Below are positions 36,003-45,030 of a stretch of 64,000 nt of DNA, one piece after another. A program made the translations under genes and the position numbers. Within the stretch, counting starts at the first letter, position 1. Every line of letters begins with the position of its first letter. The notes under the pieces were generated by a model, which searched no databases, was not told the origin of the DNA, and was given only the letters and a program-made list of their open reading frames with translations. The stretch comes from Amycolatopsis sp. A133 (lineage in GTDB: Bacteria > Actinomycetota > Actinomycetes > Mycobacteriales > Pseudonocardiaceae), in contig NZ_JAVHJU010000061.1 in the NCBI RefSeq assembly GCF_031082405.1, positions 203,432-267,431 of the forward strand. The letters run 5' to 3'.

Positions 36003-36818
36003 TCAGATGGCCTCACCGGCGTGCACCAGAGATGGCTGTGGCTGTGAGACGTGTTCATACAGCGTGACCAGCGTTTGTTCGACTGACGTGCGGTCACGTG
36101 CGTCGCACCGCACTATGGGCACGCTCGCGTCGATCGACAGAGCGTGGCGAACATCGCTGATGTCGTACGCGAACGCGCCGTCGAAGGTGTTGATGCCGAC
36201 GATGTAAGGCAAGTGACGGTGTTCCAAGAGATCGATCACGGCGAACGCATCTGCCAATCGCCGGGTATCGACCAGCACGACCGCGCCGATCACATCGGGG
36301 ATCAGCCCGTCCCAGATGAACGAGAACCGCGGCTGCCAGGGCATGCCGAACAGGTAGAGGTCCAGGTCCGAGCCCACCGACGATACGAGGCCGAAATCCA
36401 GGGCCAACGTGATCGTCGACTTGACCGAGTCTGGGCCGAAATCGCCGACGTTCGTCAAGATCGTCTCGCCGACGTCCGGGGGGGCCTCGGACACCGCCTC
36501 GACGAAGGTCGTCTTCCCCGTCTGGGGTCCACCTGCGACCATAATTTTCGCCGAGACCTTCGGAGAGCTGGCTGCATGTCCTGACGTAGCGTTCTCGGCT
36601 GCGATGTTCCTGGGTTCAGGGATCATCGGCATCGGTGCGGCTCCGGTCGATGCCCCGGCCTCGTGTGAATCTGCCTGCGCTTCGGCGACGCGGGTGATGG
36701 CAGCCAGGCCGGCGTCGATGTCGATCCTTTGGGCGAGGGTGTCGTCGAGTCGACCGTAGGCCGCGCCGAGGACGTCGTCGAGTTCCGCATCGCTGATCGG
36801 GTGCTGGTCGTTGGTCAT
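36003..36818 (-). CDS. Conservon-type (CvnD-like) small GTPase
   Basis: A 271-residue protein. An N-terminal acidic region is followed by a Ras-like domain of the actinobacterial conservon kind: P-loop GGPQTGKTTF (about residues 90-99), KSTITLALDFGLV, LDLYLFGMPWQPRFSFIWDG, GAVVLVDTRRLADAFAVIDL and VGINTFDGA. The usual G3 sequence TPGQ is here MPWQ, which may change GTP hydrolysis. Its ATG at 36818 overlaps the stop of the sigma-like gene by four bases (ATGA). Conservon GTPases normally follow CvnA-C genes; here the partners are a sigma-like factor and a small membrane protein. Confidence 0.82.
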   Translation of the reverse strand: MTNDQHPISDAELDDVLGAAYGRLDDTLAQRIDIDAGLAAITRVAEAQADSHEAGASTGAAPMPMIPEPRNIAAENATSGHAASSPKVSAKIMVAGGPQTGKTTFVEAVSEAPPDVGETILTNVGDFGPDSVKSTITLALDFGLVSSVGSDLDLYLFGMPWQPRFSFIWDGLIPDVIGAVVLVDTRRLADAFAVIDLLEHRHLPYIVGINTFDGAFAYDISDVRHALSIDASVPIVRCDARDRTSVEQTLVTLYEHVSQPQPSLVHAGEAI

Positions 36819-37438
36819 CGATCCTCCTTCGCCTGCCGGTCGGCGAGTACTTGATCTTTCAGGGACTTGCGGGCGCGGGCAACGGCTTTGGCCACTGCTG
36901 CGGGGGTGGTGCCGATCAGGTGAGCCGTCTCGCGCTGGGTGAACCCGTCGGAGAGGTAGACCATCACGAGGCGCTGTTGCGAGGACAACGGCGCCAGCAA
37001 AGCTCACGCGGCGCCGGCGGACTCGATGACTTCGGCGTAGAACTCGGGCGACAGCAGAGTCGAGCACGCCGAGTCCGGCGTCACGAAGACCAGAGTCTCG
37101 TGTTTGCCCGGGGTCGTGGTCTTGAAGCACCTGCCTACAGCGGCCCGGCGTGCCCAGTCTTGGGGTGAGGCGATCTTGTCCCACCTGCGGAAGATGTCGA
37201 CCAGTACGTCGTGGGCGATGTCGGCCGCATCGTGCGCGTTGGCGCCGAGCTTCATCAGAAACGCCACCAACCGTGCGGCGTCGGCACGGTAGTACTCGTT
37301 GAAGCTTGCGAACTTGGGCCTGTTCGTGCGCTCGGTGGGTATGTGTGCGGGTTCTGTTTCGACGATGTCGGCTGGGCGCGGCGGAGCTGGCTGGCTCGCC
37401 GCCACCGGATCGGCGCCGGCCAGATCAGAGCCGGCCAT
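36815..37438 (-). pseudogene. Sigma-70-like factor interrupted by an in-frame TGA
   Basis: From an ATG at 37438 the frame gives region 2-like sequence (YYRADAARLVAFLMKLGANA, HDAADIAHDVLVDIFRRWDK), then VIESAGAA and a TGA at 37004-37006. It continues without frame change as LLAPLSSQQRLVMVYLSDGF and TQRETAHLIGTTPAAVAKAV, a region 4 HTH, to 36815. A complete factor would be 207 residues. The single stop splits regions 2 and 4; it could be a mutation (for example from CGA), an error, or two polypeptides with restart at the TTG at 37000. The gene overlaps its neighbours on both sides. Confidence 0.75.
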
Positions 37439-37793
37439 GCGTGTCCTGCTCGTTCGACGTCCGGCAGGGACTCGGACCGATCTCCATGATCGTGACTCCG
37501 TCCGGGTCGATTCCGGCGAACCTGCTTCCACCCGGAAGCCCGGCTGAGGTCCTCATTCGTTCGTTCTCACGCGACTCGCGACGCCGCTCCCGGCGATTTT
37601 CTATCACGATCTTCGTCCCGCACAGCATCGCGACCACGACGATCACCACCCCGATCGCCACCACCATCACCTGCACGCCAACTCCCTTCTGGAAGCTAAC
37701 CCCGGCACCGTCGTGGCCGGCTGACCAGTAGGCGGCACTTTCCTGGTCCAGCAGGACCTTACGCAGGTCAGCGACCTGAGGATCGATGAGCAC
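37425..37793 (-). CDS. Small single-pass membrane protein of the GTPase operon
   Basis: A 122-residue protein from a GTG at 37793: an acidic/Leu-rich start (DPQVADLRKVLLDQESAAYW), one membrane helix (VQVMVVAIGVVIVVVAML), a strongly basic stretch (ENRRERRRESRENERMR) and a short tail. It overlaps the sigma-like gene by 14 bp. Its position first in the operon suggests it may tether or inhibit the sigma-like factor or the GTPase; that is inference. Confidence 0.6.
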   Translation of the reverse strand: MLIDPQVADLRKVLLDQESAAYWSAGHDGAGVSFQKGVGVQVMVVAIGVVIVVVAMLCGTKIVIENRRERRRESRENERMRTSAGLPGGSRFAGIDPDGVTIMEIGPSPCRTSNEQDTHGRL

Positions 37794-37997
37794 AGTTGCT
37801 GACGGCGAACGGCTCGTGCTCGGGACAGCGCTGGTGCGGGCAGGCGCGCAGCGGCGTGGTGGCGAAGGGGCTGATCGCGCCGCAGATCGACGAGCGTCGT
37901 CGTCTTGAAGATCGTCGTCGTGGCCGTGCTCGCCCGGCGGCGGGTGCGTGCGCACCGCGTCCCGAGCTTCGCAGCGCGTGGGCGGCGGAACGGGGAA

Positions 37998-38303
37998 TCA
38001 GCCGCCCAGCAGCGGGCAGGTCACGACGGCGATCGCGAGGAGCACGGCGGCCCCGGCGATCGCCGGTAGCGCAGTCACGGCGGCAGCCGCGAAGCCGCAG
38101 GACAGCAGGCGCTGCAGCCGGCCTGCCGGAGCCTTGGCCGATTCGAGGCGAGCCAGCCGGAGGTCGAGGTTTCCGTGGGCCATGCTAAGGGCGCCGTCGG
38201 GCGCCGAGTGCCCGGTGACGCCGACGAGGGCCGTCCGTACGGCAGGCGCGCCGCACGCTCGGACGGCGACCGCGTCGGCGGCCAGTTCAACGAGTTCCCG
38301 CAT
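37998..38303 (-). pseudogene. M56-type metallopeptidase C-terminal relic
   Basis: The 101 residues from 38303 (ELVELAADAVAVRACGAPAV ... LDLRLARLESAKAP, then a membrane helix) match the end of BlaR1-like M56 membrane peptidases of actinobacteria. The HExxH part is absent, and the frame upstream has a stop. The upstream edge lies next to the IS110 element, whose insertion or a related deletion probably removed the 5' part. Confidence 0.55.
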
Positions 38304-38329
38304 GCCGCAGATGGACGTTTACCGAGCCG

Positions 38330-39897
38330 CTGGTGGAAGCCGCTGACCAGGACGGATGATTCGCCGACGAGCTGAATAGCGCCCTAGACCGTATGGAGGG
38401 CCGGCGCCTCGCTCGTAAGTTGGCGCGGGTTGCCGCCACGCTTGGTGGTGGTAGAGCCGCGATTTACGGGAGGCGCCGGCGTTTATCGAGCGTACGTGTG
38501 TCGGGTTGGATGTTCACTCCCGGTCGGTGATGGCCTGCGCGATCGACAACGAGGCCGGCGAGGTCCGGTCGTTGAGGCTGTCGCCGAGGACCGAGGCGGT
38601 GGTGGGGTGGGTGTGTTCGCTGCCCGCTCCGGCGGCGGTGACCTACGAGGCCGGCCCGACCGGGTTCGGGCTGGCGCGGGCGCTGGAGCGGGCTGGGGTG
38701 CGGTGTGTGGTGGTCGCGCCGTCGAAGCTGGAGCGGCAGCCCGGGGATCGGGTCAAGACCGACCGCCGCGACGCCGAGCGCCTGGCGCGGCTGCTGCGGA
38801 TCGGGGAGCTGCCCGCGGTGCGGGTGCCCAGTGAGGCCGAGGAAGCGGTACGGGATCTGGTGCGAGCACGGGAGGATGTCCGCGGGGACCTGATGCGGGC
38901 TCGGCATCGGTTGTCGAAGTTGTTGCTGCGGCAGGGTTTGTTCTATGACGGCTGCGCGTGGACCGGGGCGCACGAGGTCTGGCTGCGATCGCTGAGCTTC
39001 GACCGGGTCGGGGTCCGGCTGGCGTTCGAGGAGGCCTTCGACGCGGTGCTGGCCACGCAGGCTCGCCGGGCCCGGCTGGACACGGCGATCACCGAGCTGG
39101 CCGCGACCCCGGCGTTCGCGCCGGTGGTGGGCCGGCTGGGTTGCCTGCGCGGAGTGAGCACGCTGACCGCGTTCGGCCTGGCGACCGAGATCGGGGACTG
39201 GCACCGGTTCACCGGTGCCTCGATCGGCGCCTACGTCGGGCTGGTGCCCGCGGAGTCCTCCAGCGGCGAGCACCGCCAGCAGGGAGCAATCACCAAGACC
39301 GGCAATTCCCACGCCCGGCGGTTGCTGGTCGAGGCCGCCTGGCATCACCGCAAACGCTATCGGCTCAGCCGGGAGCTGATCCGCCGTCAGGATAGTCAGC
39401 CGGCGGCGGTCCGGGCGCGGGCCGAGGCGGGCAACCGGCGGCTGCACCGCCGCTGGACACGGTTCGATGCCCGCAGCAAGCGACCCCACCGTCAGCGCGG
39501 TCGCTGTTGCCCGCGAGCTGGCCGGCTGGTGCTGGAGCCTCGCCACCATGGAGCCGAGCACAGAACCTGGCACGGGCTGACACACCCCCGAAAAGCCCGC
39601 CGGCGGGAGACCGGCATGCGCAGGCAGCGCGAGGAGCGACCCGCGATACAGCTATGAGCAGCACCCCAGCCGCACAGGCGACGGGGGTGCGACGCTCGAC
39701 CCTAGAGACGCGGAGCGCTCCCGACGAACACCCGGTCATGCGGTAATCAACCCGCGCATATCAGCCTTGACCGCGCGTCGACCGACACCGCCCCCGCACC
39801 GCGAGTCTCCCGCCAGCACCCCACTGACCAGGCACGACCCAATCACATCGCGCCAGCTTCAGCCTGCCCGCTTGACAAACAACCCCTCCATATCAGC
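38330..39897 (+). mobile_element. IS110-family insertion sequence (approximate limits)
   Basis: An IS110-type transposase with about 150-170 bp of left non-coding sequence and about 240 bp on the right. IS110 elements lack terminal inverted repeats, so the ends are inferred from where neighbouring relics stop: the M56 relic on the left and the IS481 end at 39898 on the right. In this family the left non-coding part usually encodes the bridge RNA; a homologue is expected at about 38330-38480. Confidence 0.6.
38506..39657 (+). CDS. IS110-family transposase
   Basis: A 383-residue DEDD transposase. The RuvC-like domain begins LDVHSRSVMACAID with its first catalytic Asp and includes VAPSKLERQPGDRVKTDRRD. 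A helical linker follows, then the C-terminal serine domain with LRGVSTLTAFGLATEIGDWH and SSSGEHRQQGAITKTGNSHA. The only in-frame start is the TTG at 38506. Family members start about ten residues earlier (FIERTCVGLDVH is present upstream in frame but without a start codon), so the native start may be lost and expression doubtful. Confidence 0.88.
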   Translation: MDVHSRSVMACAIDNEAGEVRSLRLSPRTEAVVGWVCSLPAPAAVTYEAGPTGFGLARALERAGVRCVVVAPSKLERQPGDRVKTDRRDAERLARLLRIGELPAVRVPSEAEEAVRDLVRAREDVRGDLMRARHRLSKLLLRQGLFYDGCAWTGAHEVWLRSLSFDRVGVRLAFEEAFDAVLATQARRARLDTAITELAATPAFAPVVGRLGCLRGVSTLTAFGLATEIGDWHRFTGASIGAYVGLVPAESSSGEHRQQGAITKTGNSHARRLLVEAAWHHRKRYRLSRELIRRQDSQPAAVRARAEAGNRRLHRRWTRFDARSKRPHRQRGRCCPRAGRLVLEPRHHGAEHRTWHGLTHPRKARRRETGMRRQREERPAIQL

Positions 39898-40947
39898 TGT
39901 GATGTCCAGGAAGGTTGGTCAGCCGGGTGACTGGCGGCTTGCCGCCGGTTGAGCTGTGGGGTCGATGGTGATTGTAGAAGTGCAGCCACCCCGGTAGCGC
40001 GGCCCGGCGCAGGGCCTCGGACGGGTAGAAGCGAGCGTAGGCCCAGCCCGCAGCCAGGGTCCGGTGAAACCGCTCGATCTTGCCGTTTGTCTGCGGCCGG
40101 TAAGGCCGGGTCCGTTTCGGGGTGGCACCCAGCTCGGCGCAGGTGTCCCGCCAGGCGTGCGAGCGGTAGGCCGACCCGTTGTCGGACAACACGCGCTCGA
40201 CGGTGACGCCCAGCTCGGCGAACCAGGCCATTGCCCGGCGCAGGACGGCGGTGGCAGTCATTGCGGTTTCGTCGGTGTGGATTTCGGCGTAGGCGACGCG
40301 GGAGTGGTCGTCGATGACGGTGTGCACGAATGCGGTGCCGGTGCGGGGCTTGTAGTCCGCGCCGCGAGGCAGGCCGCGGGTGGCGCGTTTGTTGATCTCG
40401 CCTTGTTGCCGGCCGACGTAGCGGTGTCCGCCGCCGTCGGGAATGTTGCCGAACTTGGTGACATCGACGTGGATCAGCGAATCGGGGTGGTCATGTTCGT
40501 AGCGGCGCAGCGGTTCGCCGGTGACCCGGTCGATGTGGGTGAGCCGGTTGATCCGGCAGCGCACCAGGACCGCGTGCACCGTGGAGGCCGGTATCTTGAG
40601 TCGGCCGGCGATCTGGACCGGGCCCAGCCGGTGCCGCCATCGCAGCCGCGCGATCGCCCGCACCATCGGCCAGGGGTGCGGGCCGGGCTGTGAAGTGGCC
40701 GCGAACTGCGATCAGCCATCCCGGCTTCGCCCTCGGCGCGGTAGCGCCGCGCCCACTTCGCCGCAGTTCTGGGCGCGACCATGAACATCTTCGCCGCTTC
40801 GGCGCAGGTCCAGCCCTGCTCGACGATCGACCGAGCGAGCCGCAGTCGGGTGCGTGGGGTCAGGGTGGCGTTAGGGTGGGACACGAAGGCCTCCGGAGGT
40901 GTGAAGCGGTTCCTAGACAGCTCCACTTCACAACCGGAGGCCTTCAC
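39898..40947 (-). pseudogene. IS481-family transposase, frameshifted
   Basis: The N-terminal HTH part (RTRLRLARSIVEQGWTCAEA, AKMFMVAPRTAAKWARRYRA, MADRSSRP) starts upstream of 40900 and reads to the ARTP codons. At a run of four C's near 40678 the frame is lost. The rest continues in another frame from about 40666: MVRAIARLRWRHRLGPVQIA, the rve core with HVDVTKFGNIPDGG, HTVIDDHSRVAYAEI and VLSDNGSAYRSHAW (catalytic Asp-Asp-Glu), to the left end. A missing C (or a -1 programmed shift) explains it; the enzyme is likely inactive unless frameshifting occurs. Confidence 0.85.
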
Positions 40948-41009
40948 CTGTCAGCACGACAGGCCGCGCCTGGTCACCTCAACCCGGGACAACGTCCCTG
41001 GACATCACA
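39898..41009 (-). mobile_element. IS481-family insertion sequence with matched ends
   Basis: The left end TGTGATGTCCAGG at 39898-39910 is the exact inverse of CCTGGACATCACA at 40997-41009, giving terminal inverted repeats of at least 13 bp and an element of 1112 bp, a usual IS481 size. It carries one transposase gene on the minus strand. No direct target duplication is visible: the left flank is IS110 sequence and the right flank another IS481 piece, so a flank was probably lost. Confidence 0.8.
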
Positions 41010-41218
41010 TCTAGACCTGCTTCGCCGTGGCGGCGCCAGCGGTTGACCCACTTGGACGCGCATTGGCGGGAGATGCCCATCTCGGCGGCGACGTGGGCGA
41101 TCGGGCGGGTCTGGCAGCGCGCGACGAGCCGGCGGCGGCCCTCGATCGACAGCGGGGCATTACGGTGGTGCACGGACGGGTCTTTCTGATCGGCGGACGA
41201 GTTGGTCGCACTTCTCAT
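41010..41218 (-). pseudogene. Second IS481-type transposase, N-terminal fragment
   Basis: From an ATG at 41218 the frame reads HHRNAPLSIEGRRRLVARCQ and HVAAEMGISRQCASKWVNRW, the HTH start of a different IS481-family transposase. It runs for only about 70 residues before it meets the end of the complete IS481 element at 41009. The remainder is not found on the other side, so the piece was cut by insertion and deletion. Confidence 0.75.
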
Positions 41219-41287
41219 CCTGCCGCCGAAAGACCCGTCCCTTGTCTCAGGCCCTCGCCCGCGTCACCAGTGTCATGACCGCAACAG

Positions 41288-43552
41288 CTAGTCATCGTGG
41301 AGCGTCGAGAACATCGAGTCGATCAGGTCGGGGCTTGGTGCCGAGGAGACTGGCGGGTTGGGAACTCGTTCGCTCTCGTCCCGGCGCTTCCGGTCCAGGT
41401 AGTCGCGGACCCGCTGGCACTCTTCGGCGAGGTCGTGTTCCTGAGTTTCCATGAAGTGCAAAATATCGTCGAAGTCAGTTCCATAAAAAACCGGTTCGTA
41501 GTCCTCGTTGGACCAATTTTCGAGTTGCTCCACGGCTAGGTCGAATTTGCGAGACATAAATTCGTCCATGCCGATTGATGCTAATTTCGGGCTCAGTGTA
41601 GTGAGGTCTTCGACGATTGATTCAAGGCGCTGAACATCGTACCATGTCTCGATTTCTTCGATTGCTGTCGGGTATGCCTTTTCGGCCAGTTTTTCAGCGT
41701 AGGGGTGCCAGGTTGGGACCGGAGATTTGGCGACATCGAATGCCAGTTTATGAAGAGCTGTCGAGGTTGCCCCGTTGTTGACCAGGTCTTCGAGTGCTTC
41801 CAGGCCGATGGCGACGAGCTGTGGGGTATCGCCGACTGTCCTTCCCAGGCTGAGGATGAAGGAGGCTTCGACAGCTTCTTGATCCGTCCAATACTGGCTG
41901 ACGCGCTGAGATCGGTCGACGATTCTGAAAACGGCGCGTTGAAGCCGCTCCGGTTGAACTGCAAACGGTGTATGCGAGTATGGGATGAGTGGCCCTTCGG
42001 GAACGGGCGGCTGGTCGGAAAACGACCAGATTGTGATGAGCTGGTCGAAGTATGCCGCGGTATCGATCAGCGCCGAAACTGTTCCGTTGTTTTCCGCCAG
42101 GTACTTGTGCAAGAAGTCTACGATCGACGGGTTGCTGAACTCGATGCGGCGTTCGCCTGTGTGGTCGTCGACCCTCACGATTACGGGTTCGAGGCGGCGA
42201 AGGGAGCGGCGGAACCGCCGGTCGGTGTCGGAGTTCGCGGGCAGCCCCAGGTGAGCGCGCCACGCTTCGCGCAGTCGGTCATGGTCCGCGGATCGATAGG
42301 CGGTGTAGAGAACCATGACCAGGGCGAGTTCGTCTGCCCCGAGAACTTTCTCGACCAGGCGTTCCCACAGATGAGCAGGGTTGTCGAGGTTGTGCCGGAC
42401 GATGCTTGCGACGTCCTCGGACCCAGGGAGCAGAACCGCCTCGGCCAGCGCGTGCTCGAGCAAGCGAGGGCTGTAGTTGCGATGGGCGATAATCGATTCG
42501 TACACGTTCGGTTCGGCGAGCTGGGCGCGCTGCTCCGGCGAAAGATCGGAGAAGAAGATGTGGTTGTAGAAGATCTCCGCTCGAACCCCGCGGTCGAACC
42601 CGGCTATGTCGACAGCGCATTCGTAGGGATCCAGGCCGCGGACGTCGAGGCGGTCGTAGTGCTCACCTGCCTGGATGATCAGGTAGTTCCGACAGGTGAG
42701 CACGAGGCGTTTCGTCTCCGACTTCCGGATCATGCGGAGGAGTCGGGGCAGCTCGTAGTTCGCCACGCGGGCTGCGTTTTCGTCCAGTTTCGTCTGGCCG
42801 ACGAAGTCGTCGACGAAGAAGACCTGCTTGTGGTCGTCGTCCCAGACGCGGTGGACGTCGTCGAGGCGGTTAGTGGCCTCGACCATCATGAAGCCGTCGG
42901 CCTGCAGGTCGGCGAGGAGGACGTGCGCGAGGGTCGTCTTGCCGACGCCCGGCGGGCCGACGATCAGGCAGCTGTGCTGCTCGTCGAGCAGTCGCCAGGC
43001 CTGGTCTCGCCCAGGGTAGGGGGCGAACCGGCGCAGGCTCTCCTCGACGTCGGCCGTGAGCGCGCGTGACCGGCTCAGCACGTCGCGGTTGAGCAGTGAA
43101 CCGAGGACCGAGCTGCTGGCGAGCCAGAGCCGGACGTGGCGACTCACGACCTCCGGGTGTTTCCGCAGCAGCGCGACGATCTCGTTCGCTCCGTAGACGT
43201 CGCCCGGAGACTGGACGTAGCCGGAGAAGACGGCCGCGATCTCGTCCTTGGCGGCGACGGTCAGCTCGACGGTCGTTGCGACGAGATAGCGGTGCGGCGC
43301 GAGGCGTTTGACCTTAGGCAGCTCGACTTTCCGCAGATGCCCGATCAGCGCTTTGCGGCCCGACCTGATCCAGTGCTTGCACTGGATCACCGTCAGCTCG
43401 CCCGAGGACGGAGCGACGTGGCGCAGGTCGATCCCGCCGTCACGGCCGCGCGCGAAGATCTCGAGCGAGCAGCCCAGTACGACCTCGAAGAGATCTTTGC
43501 AGAGCATCTCGAAGTCGAAGTCGGTCAGCCGTCCGAGATCGTATTCGTCCAC
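41288..43552 (-). CDS. Mrr-like nuclease fused to a STAND ATPase
   Basis: A 754-residue protein. Residues 1-150 are a restriction-endonuclease-like domain: FEMLCKDLFEVVLGCSLEIF, GRDGGIDL with Asp42, and VIQCKHW with Gln57 and Lys59, the PD-(D/E)XK core of the Mrr group. Residues about 165-480 are an nSTAND3-type ATPase with Walker A VGPPGVGKTTLA (about 195-205), Walker B VFFVDDFVGQ and sensor LVLTCRNYLI. The rest is helical. The plan fits an anti-phage sensor that unleashes a DNase when triggered. The GTG at 43552 is the start. GC drops in the C-terminal third. Confidence 0.85.
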   Translation of the reverse strand: MDEYDLGRLTDFDFEMLCKDLFEVVLGCSLEIFARGRDGGIDLRHVAPSSGELTVIQCKHWIRSGRKALIGHLRKVELPKVKRLAPHRYLVATTVELTVAAKDEIAAVFSGYVQSPGDVYGANEIVALLRKHPEVVSRHVRLWLASSSVLGSLLNRDVLSRSRALTADVEESLRRFAPYPGRDQAWRLLDEQHSCLIVGPPGVGKTTLAHVLLADLQADGFMMVEATNRLDDVHRVWDDDHKQVFFVDDFVGQTKLDENAARVANYELPRLLRMIRKSETKRLVLTCRNYLIIQAGEHYDRLDVRGLDPYECAVDIAGFDRGVRAEIFYNHIFFSDLSPEQRAQLAEPNVYESIIAHRNYSPRLLEHALAEAVLLPGSEDVASIVRHNLDNPAHLWERLVEKVLGADELALVMVLYTAYRSADHDRLREAWRAHLGLPANSDTDRRFRRSLRRLEPVIVRVDDHTGERRIEFSNPSIVDFLHKYLAENNGTVSALIDTAAYFDQLITIWSFSDQPPVPEGPLIPYSHTPFAVQPERLQRAVFRIVDRSQRVSQYWTDQEAVEASFILSLGRTVGDTPQLVAIGLEALEDLVNNGATSTALHKLAFDVAKSPVPTWHPYAEKLAEKAYPTAIEEIETWYDVQRLESIVEDLTTLSPKLASIGMDEFMSRKFDLAVEQLENWSNEDYEPVFYGTDFDDILHFMETQEHDLAEECQRVRDYLDRKRRDESERVPNPPVSSAPSPDLIDSMFSTLHDD

Positions 43553-43674
43553 CGCGAAATCCCCTCCGCGGTCTTCGGCCGCCTGGACAGAATAGCTTCA
43601 CCGGTCACGGCGGAGCAGTTGCCAGCGGCCGACCGACAAGACGGGCTTGGCTGGGGTAGGGGGAACCGGGTGGC

Positions 43675-44778
43675 TCAGGTTCGCAACGCCTCGATCAGCT
43701 CGGCGCACACGGCCAGGTTTGCCCGCACAAGAGCGTGCTGCCGGTTGAGGAGGACGACTTCCTCATGGGCTGCCCTGATGCCCAGCCCGGCCAGGAGGGC
43801 GTGCCACAGGCCGAGAACCACCGCCAGTACGATCGTAGTGGCGGGCTTGGATCGAACAGTCTGGCGTTCGTCCTCGCTGAGCTCCTCGGCGGGTTCGCCG
43901 TCGTCGGATCCGGGGGTCTCCGATCGGGGCGTCGTCAGGTCGGGGATCGCCGCCAGGGTGATCGCGATGTGAAGCAGGTTCACGTAACCCAGGCCCGAGA
44001 CTTCGAGCCGCTGGGCGAAGGCTCGGTCGTCGACAGTGCCGAGGAGCACTTCCAGTACCCGGGCGAGGTAGGCGTCGTCGACGACTTGGCCGCCGATGAA
44101 CGCGAACTGGTGGCTGACTCCGGACGACAGGGCGGTGAGGTGGCCGCGGACGCGCTGTTCGACGGCTTCGATCAGGCCGGTCCTTGTGAGGGCCTCCAGC
44201 AGGCGCTGCGCTCGGGCGCGGAGATCGACGAGGTTCCGATGGCCGTTGCGGGCCTGCTGTTCGGCCCGGAACAGCTCGATCAGGACCTGAGCTTCGCGCC
44301 GGGCGAGTTCATCGAGCGGGTTGCGGTAAGCAGGCAGGTAGATCAGCCGCAACGACTCGTACTCCTCCGGCTCGGCGCCGACGGTCCTCGCTCGGACGCG
44401 GCCGAGGTTGCGCTCGAGTTCGCGGGTCCAGACGGGGGCGGGCATGGCGGTGCGCTGCAGCCGTTGCCCGACAGGGCCCTCGTCGGTGTCGGCGCTGAAG
44501 GCGTACGTGACGTCGATCTCGCGGGGGAGCGCCGCACCCAGTGTGGCGACCGTCGGCCGAGGTACGTGCGGAAACGTGCGAGGGTGGGCGAGGTACAAGG
44601 AGTCGGCCACGGTGCTCTTGCCGGCGTTGTTCGCTCCGGCCAGTAGCGAGAAGCGTCCGGGAAATTCGCAGACGATCTCTTCGCCCGCCGCCGCGCGGAA
44701 CCCGCGTACGGCTACCTTCTGCAGGTACACCCAGTCCTCCTGAAGCCTGCTGTCCGACGTCATCGTTCTACCACTCAC
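43675..44778 (-). CDS. OLD-like ABC ATPase, truncated
   Basis: A 367-residue protein. Residues 15-300 match the N-terminal half of OLD-type ATPase-nucleases: VRGFRAAAGEE, Walker A GANNAGKST (48-56), REAQVLIELFRAEQQARNG, SGLGYVNLLHIAITLAAIPD. The Walker B/EEPEAHLHPQ box and the TOPRIM nuclease domain are absent. After an acidic linker the chain changes to an unrelated helical tail (VVLGLWHALLAGLGIRAAHE). It therefore looks like a 5' fragment fused to foreign sequence. It may still be expressed. The start is the GTG at 44778 or the ATG at 44763. Confidence 0.7.
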   Translation of the reverse strand: MSGRTMTSDSRLQEDWVYLQKVAVRGFRAAAGEEIVCEFPGRFSLLAGANNAGKSTVADSLYLAHPRTFPHVPRPTVATLGAALPREIDVTYAFSADTDEGPVGQRLQRTAMPAPVWTRELERNLGRVRARTVGAEPEEYESLRLIYLPAYRNPLDELARREAQVLIELFRAEQQARNGHRNLVDLRARAQRLLEALTRTGLIEAVEQRVRGHLTALSSGVSHQFAFIGGQVVDDAYLARVLEVLLGTVDDRAFAQRLEVSGLGYVNLLHIAITLAAIPDLTTPRSETPGSDDGEPAEELSEDERQTVRSKPATTIVLAVVLGLWHALLAGLGIRAAHEEVVLLNRQHALVRANLAVCAELIEALRT

Positions 44779-45030
44779 GGCCCGGAAGTCTCCGCATTTG
44801 GGTCGACGCCCCGGCCGTTGTGAGCGAGTGCCGGTCGAGCGGATGTATCGATGAGCTGCAGGATTTCGCGGGCTACTCGTTCCGCCTCAACCGGGTGGAG
44901 TCGTGCCAGGCGGTTCTCGTGTCTTCCGTTGCCAAATTCGCTTGGACGAAACGACGCACTCCACTTCGGATTGTTACCTGTACCTGCTCGTGGACGCCGC
45001 TGTGGCAGAATTACGCACGGGGAGGTCGTG

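Noticed and set aside
41288..41300. Target-site duplication for the IS481 element
   Set aside because: Flanks at 39893-39897 and 41010-41014 do not match; one flank has been deleted.
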